This document shows, one piece after another, positions 4,317 through 6,064 of a stretch of 6,064 nucleotides of DNA (position 1 is the stretch's first letter; each line of letters begins with the position of its first letter). Under the pieces are notes generated by a model. That model was not told the origin of the DNA. It made no database searches and saw nothing but the letters and a program-made list of their open reading frames with translations. The DNA comes from Serpentinimonas sp. (lineage in GTDB: Bacteria; Pseudomonadota; Gammaproteobacteria; Burkholderiales; Burkholderiaceae_C). The translations under genes and the position numbers were made by a program. The stretch lies in NCBI GenBank assembly GCA_025458665.1, contig JALOSG010000161.1, forward strand, positions 1 through 6,064, written 5' to 3'.

Positions 4317-6064
4317 ATGACCATGTTCAACAAAATCACCAAGACCTTCCAGTGGGGCCCGCACACGGTCACTATGGAGACCGGCGAAATCGCCCGCCAG
4401 GCCACGGGCGCCGTGGTGGTCAATATCGATGACACCGTGGTGCTGGCCACCGTGGTGGCCAAGAACGATGCCAAGCCTGGCCAGGACTTCTTCCCCCTGA
4501 CGGTGGACTACACCGAAAAGTCGTACGCCGCCGGCAAGATTCCTGGCAGCTTCTTCAAGCGCGAAGGCCGTCCGAGCGAACTCGAAACGCTCACCTGCCG
4601 CCTGATCGACCGCCCCATCCGCCCGCTGTTCCCCGAAGGCTTCTACAACGAAGTCCAGGTGATCGTGCATGTGCTGAGCCTGAACCCCGAAGTGCAGGCC
4701 GATATCGCGGCCATGATCGCCACCTCGGCGGCCCTGTCCATCAGCGGCATTCCGTTCAACGGCCCTATTGGCGCCGCCCGCGTGGGCTACGTCAATGGTG
4801 AGTACGTGCTCAACCCCGGCCAGACCCAGCTGCTGAACAGCCAGATGGACCTGGTGGTGGCGGGCACCGAATCGGCTGTGCTGATGGTGGAATCCGAGGC
4901 CCAGCAGCTGAGCGAAGAAATCATGCTGGGTGCCGTGGTGTACGGCCACGACATGGGCAAGATTGCCATTGCCGCCATCAACGATCTGGTGCGCGAAGCC
5001 GGCAAGCCGGAGTGGGATTGGCAGCCGCCGGCCCGCGACGAGGCCCTGATTGCCGCCGTGGAAGCGCTGGCTGCCGACAAGCTGGCAGCCGCCTACCAGA
5101 TCCGCAACAAGCAGGCGCGTACCCAGGCCTGCCGCACCGCCTACGCCGAAGTCATGGAAGGCCTCAAGGCCCAGGGCGTGGAGTTCGACGCGGTGAAGGT
5201 GGAAACCCTGCTGTTCGATATCGAAGCCCGTATCGTGCGCGGTCAGATTCTGGCCGGTGAGCCCCGCATCGACGGCCGCGACACCCGCACCGTGCGCCCC
5301 ATCGAGATCCGCAACGGCGTGCTGCCCCGCACCCACGGTTCCGCGTTGTTCACCCGTGGTGAGACGCAGGCGCTGGTGGTGGCCACCCTCGGTACCGACC
5401 GCGATGCCCAGCGCATCGATGCACTGGCCGGCGAGTTCGAGGACCGCTTCATGCTGCACTACAACATGCCTCCCTTCGCCACGGGTGAAGCAGGCCGTTT
5501 CGGTACGCCCAAGCGCCGCGAGATCGGCCACGGCCGCCTGGCCAAGCGGGCTCTGGTGGCTGCGCTGCCGAGCAAGGAAGAGTTCCCCTACACCATGCGT
5601 GTGGTGTCGGAAGTGACCGAATCCAACGGCTCTTCCTCCATGGCGTCGGTGTGCGGCGGCTGCCTGGCACTCATGGACGCCGGTGTGCCCATGAAGGCGC
5701 ACGTGGCCGGTATTGCCATGGGCCTCATCAAGGATGGCAACCGCTTTGCCGTGCTGACCGACATCTTGGGCGATGAAGATCATCTGGGCGACATGGACTT
5801 CAAGGTGGCCGGTACCACCAACGGTATCTCTGCGCTGCAGATGGACATCAAGATCCAGGGCATCACCAAGGAAATCATGCAGGTGGCACTGGCCCAGGCC
5901 AAGGAAGCCCGCCTGCACATTCTGGGCAAGATGCAGGAGGCCATGGGCGAAGCCAAGACCGAGGTGTCCAACTTCGCGCCCAAGCTGTTCACCATGAAGA
6001 TCAACCCCGAGAAGATCCGCGACGTGATCGGCAAGGGCGGCGCCGTGATCCGCGCGCTGACCGA
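4317..6064 (+). CDS. pnp: Polyribonucleotide nucleotidyltransferase (PNPase), 3' end cut by window edge
   Basis: PNPase is a trimeric 3'-5' exoribonuclease that uses phosphate to release nucleoside diphosphates from RNA; it acts in mRNA decay and, in many bacteria, in the RNA degradosome. The frame is open to the window end with 582 complete codons; the E. coli protein is 711 residues. Domain order is the first RNase PH-like domain from residue 1 with FFKREGRPSE, a helical linker after about residue 220, then the second, catalytic PH domain from about 320 (GVLPRTHGSALFTRGETQAL). The phosphate-binding serines are S439-S441, and DILGDEDHLGDMDFK supplies the metal and catalytic residues D488, D494 and K496 (E. 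coli D486, D492, K494). The KH domain begins near the edge with the GKGG loop at 572-575; the rest of KH and the S1 domain lie outside. The start is ATG 4317, six bases after AGGAG. All catalytic residues are present and there is no frameshift. The leader is rich in stem-loops, in line with PNPase autoregulation. Confidence 0.98.
   Translation, partial: MTMFNKITKTFQWGPHTVTMETGEIARQATGAVVVNIDDTVVLATVVAKNDAKPGQDFFPLTVDYTEKSYAAGKIPGSFFKREGRPSELETLTCRLIDRPIRPLFPEGFYNEVQVIVHVLSLNPEVQADIAAMIATSAALSISGIPFNGPIGAARVGYVNGEYVLNPGQTQLLNSQMDLVVAGTESAVLMVESEAQQLSEEIMLGAVVYGHDMGKIAIAAINDLVREAGKPEWDWQPPARDEALIAAVEALAADKLAAAYQIRNKQARTQACRTAYAEVMEGLKAQGVEFDAVKVETLLFDIEARIVRGQILAGEPRIDGRDTRTVRPIEIRNGVLPRTHGSALFTRGETQALVVATLGTDRDAQRIDALAGEFEDRFMLHYNMPPFATGEAGRFGTPKRREIGHGRLAKRALVAALPSKEEFPYTMRVVSEVTESNGSSSMASVCGGCLALMDAGVPMKAHVAGIAMGLIKDGNRFAVLTDILGDEDHLGDMDFKVAGTTNGISALQMDIKIQGITKEIMQVALAQAKEARLHILGKMQEAMGEAKTEVSNFAPKLFTMKINPEKIRDVIGKGGAVIRALT

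Noticed and set aside
4191..5918. Open frame of 575 codons on the minus strand opposite pnp
   Set aside because: The plus strand clearly encodes PNPase with all its motifs. Strong third-position G/C bias removes stops from the antisense frame, and its translation (rich in H, G, V and Q) matches no family I know.
1..6064. A novel defence, mobile or biosynthetic system
   Set aside because: All five coding regions are recognisable housekeeping or metabolic families in normal order. No transposase, integrase, terminal inverted repeats, CRISPR-like repeats, tRNA or change of composition was seen.

Overview
The window looks like an ordinary chromosomal segment of a GC-rich betaproteobacterium, most likely a member of the Comamonadaceae (Acidovorax/Comamonas-like). 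I base this on the protein sequences (TsaD, S15 and PNPase variants of that type), on a strong G/C bias at third codon positions, and on the rpsO-pnp gene order. The assignment is by recognition only; no database search was run. All genes are on the plus strand.

Layout. (1) Positions 1-971 hold the 3' nine-tenths of tsaD (tRNA threonylcarbamoyladenosine biosynthesis); its N-terminal end lies before the window. (2) Positions 1067-2401 encode an exported solute-binding protein of the branched-chain amino acid/amide ABC-transporter type. No permease or ATPase gene is beside it. (3) Positions 2402-2498 are a short gap with a plausible intrinsic terminator that shares its left arm with a competing hairpin. 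(4) Positions 2499-3689 encode a PLP-dependent class I aminotransferase of unknown substrate. (5) A near-consensus sigma70 promoter at 3662-3690 overlaps the aminotransferase stop codon and starts the rpsO-pnp unit. (6) A structured leader of about 80 nt precedes rpsO (ribosomal protein S15, 3779-4045). (7) Positions 4046-4316 (271 nt, non-coding) contain a strong hairpin with a short U tract after rpsO, a weak extended -10 candidate, a long imperfect stem-loop and a second GC-rich hairpin just before the pnp ribosome binding site. (8) Positions 4317-6064 hold pnp (polynucleotide phosphorylase), which runs off the right edge in its KH domain.

How the genes work together. The clearest functional unit is rpsO-pnp: a ribosomal protein and a 3'-5' exoribonuclease, with the same kind of intergenic architecture as in E. 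coli (terminator after rpsO, then a stem-loop pnp leader of the type cut by RNase III for PNPase autoregulation). tsaD, the binding protein and the aminotransferase share orientation but are separated by 95-97 nt gaps and have no obvious common pathway; a link between the binding protein and the aminotransferase through amino acid metabolism is possible but not shown. I found no mobile element, CRISPR array, tRNA, rRNA or phage-defence genes. I do not think the window contains a new protein system; the observations most worth a second look are the RNA structures around rpsO and pnp.
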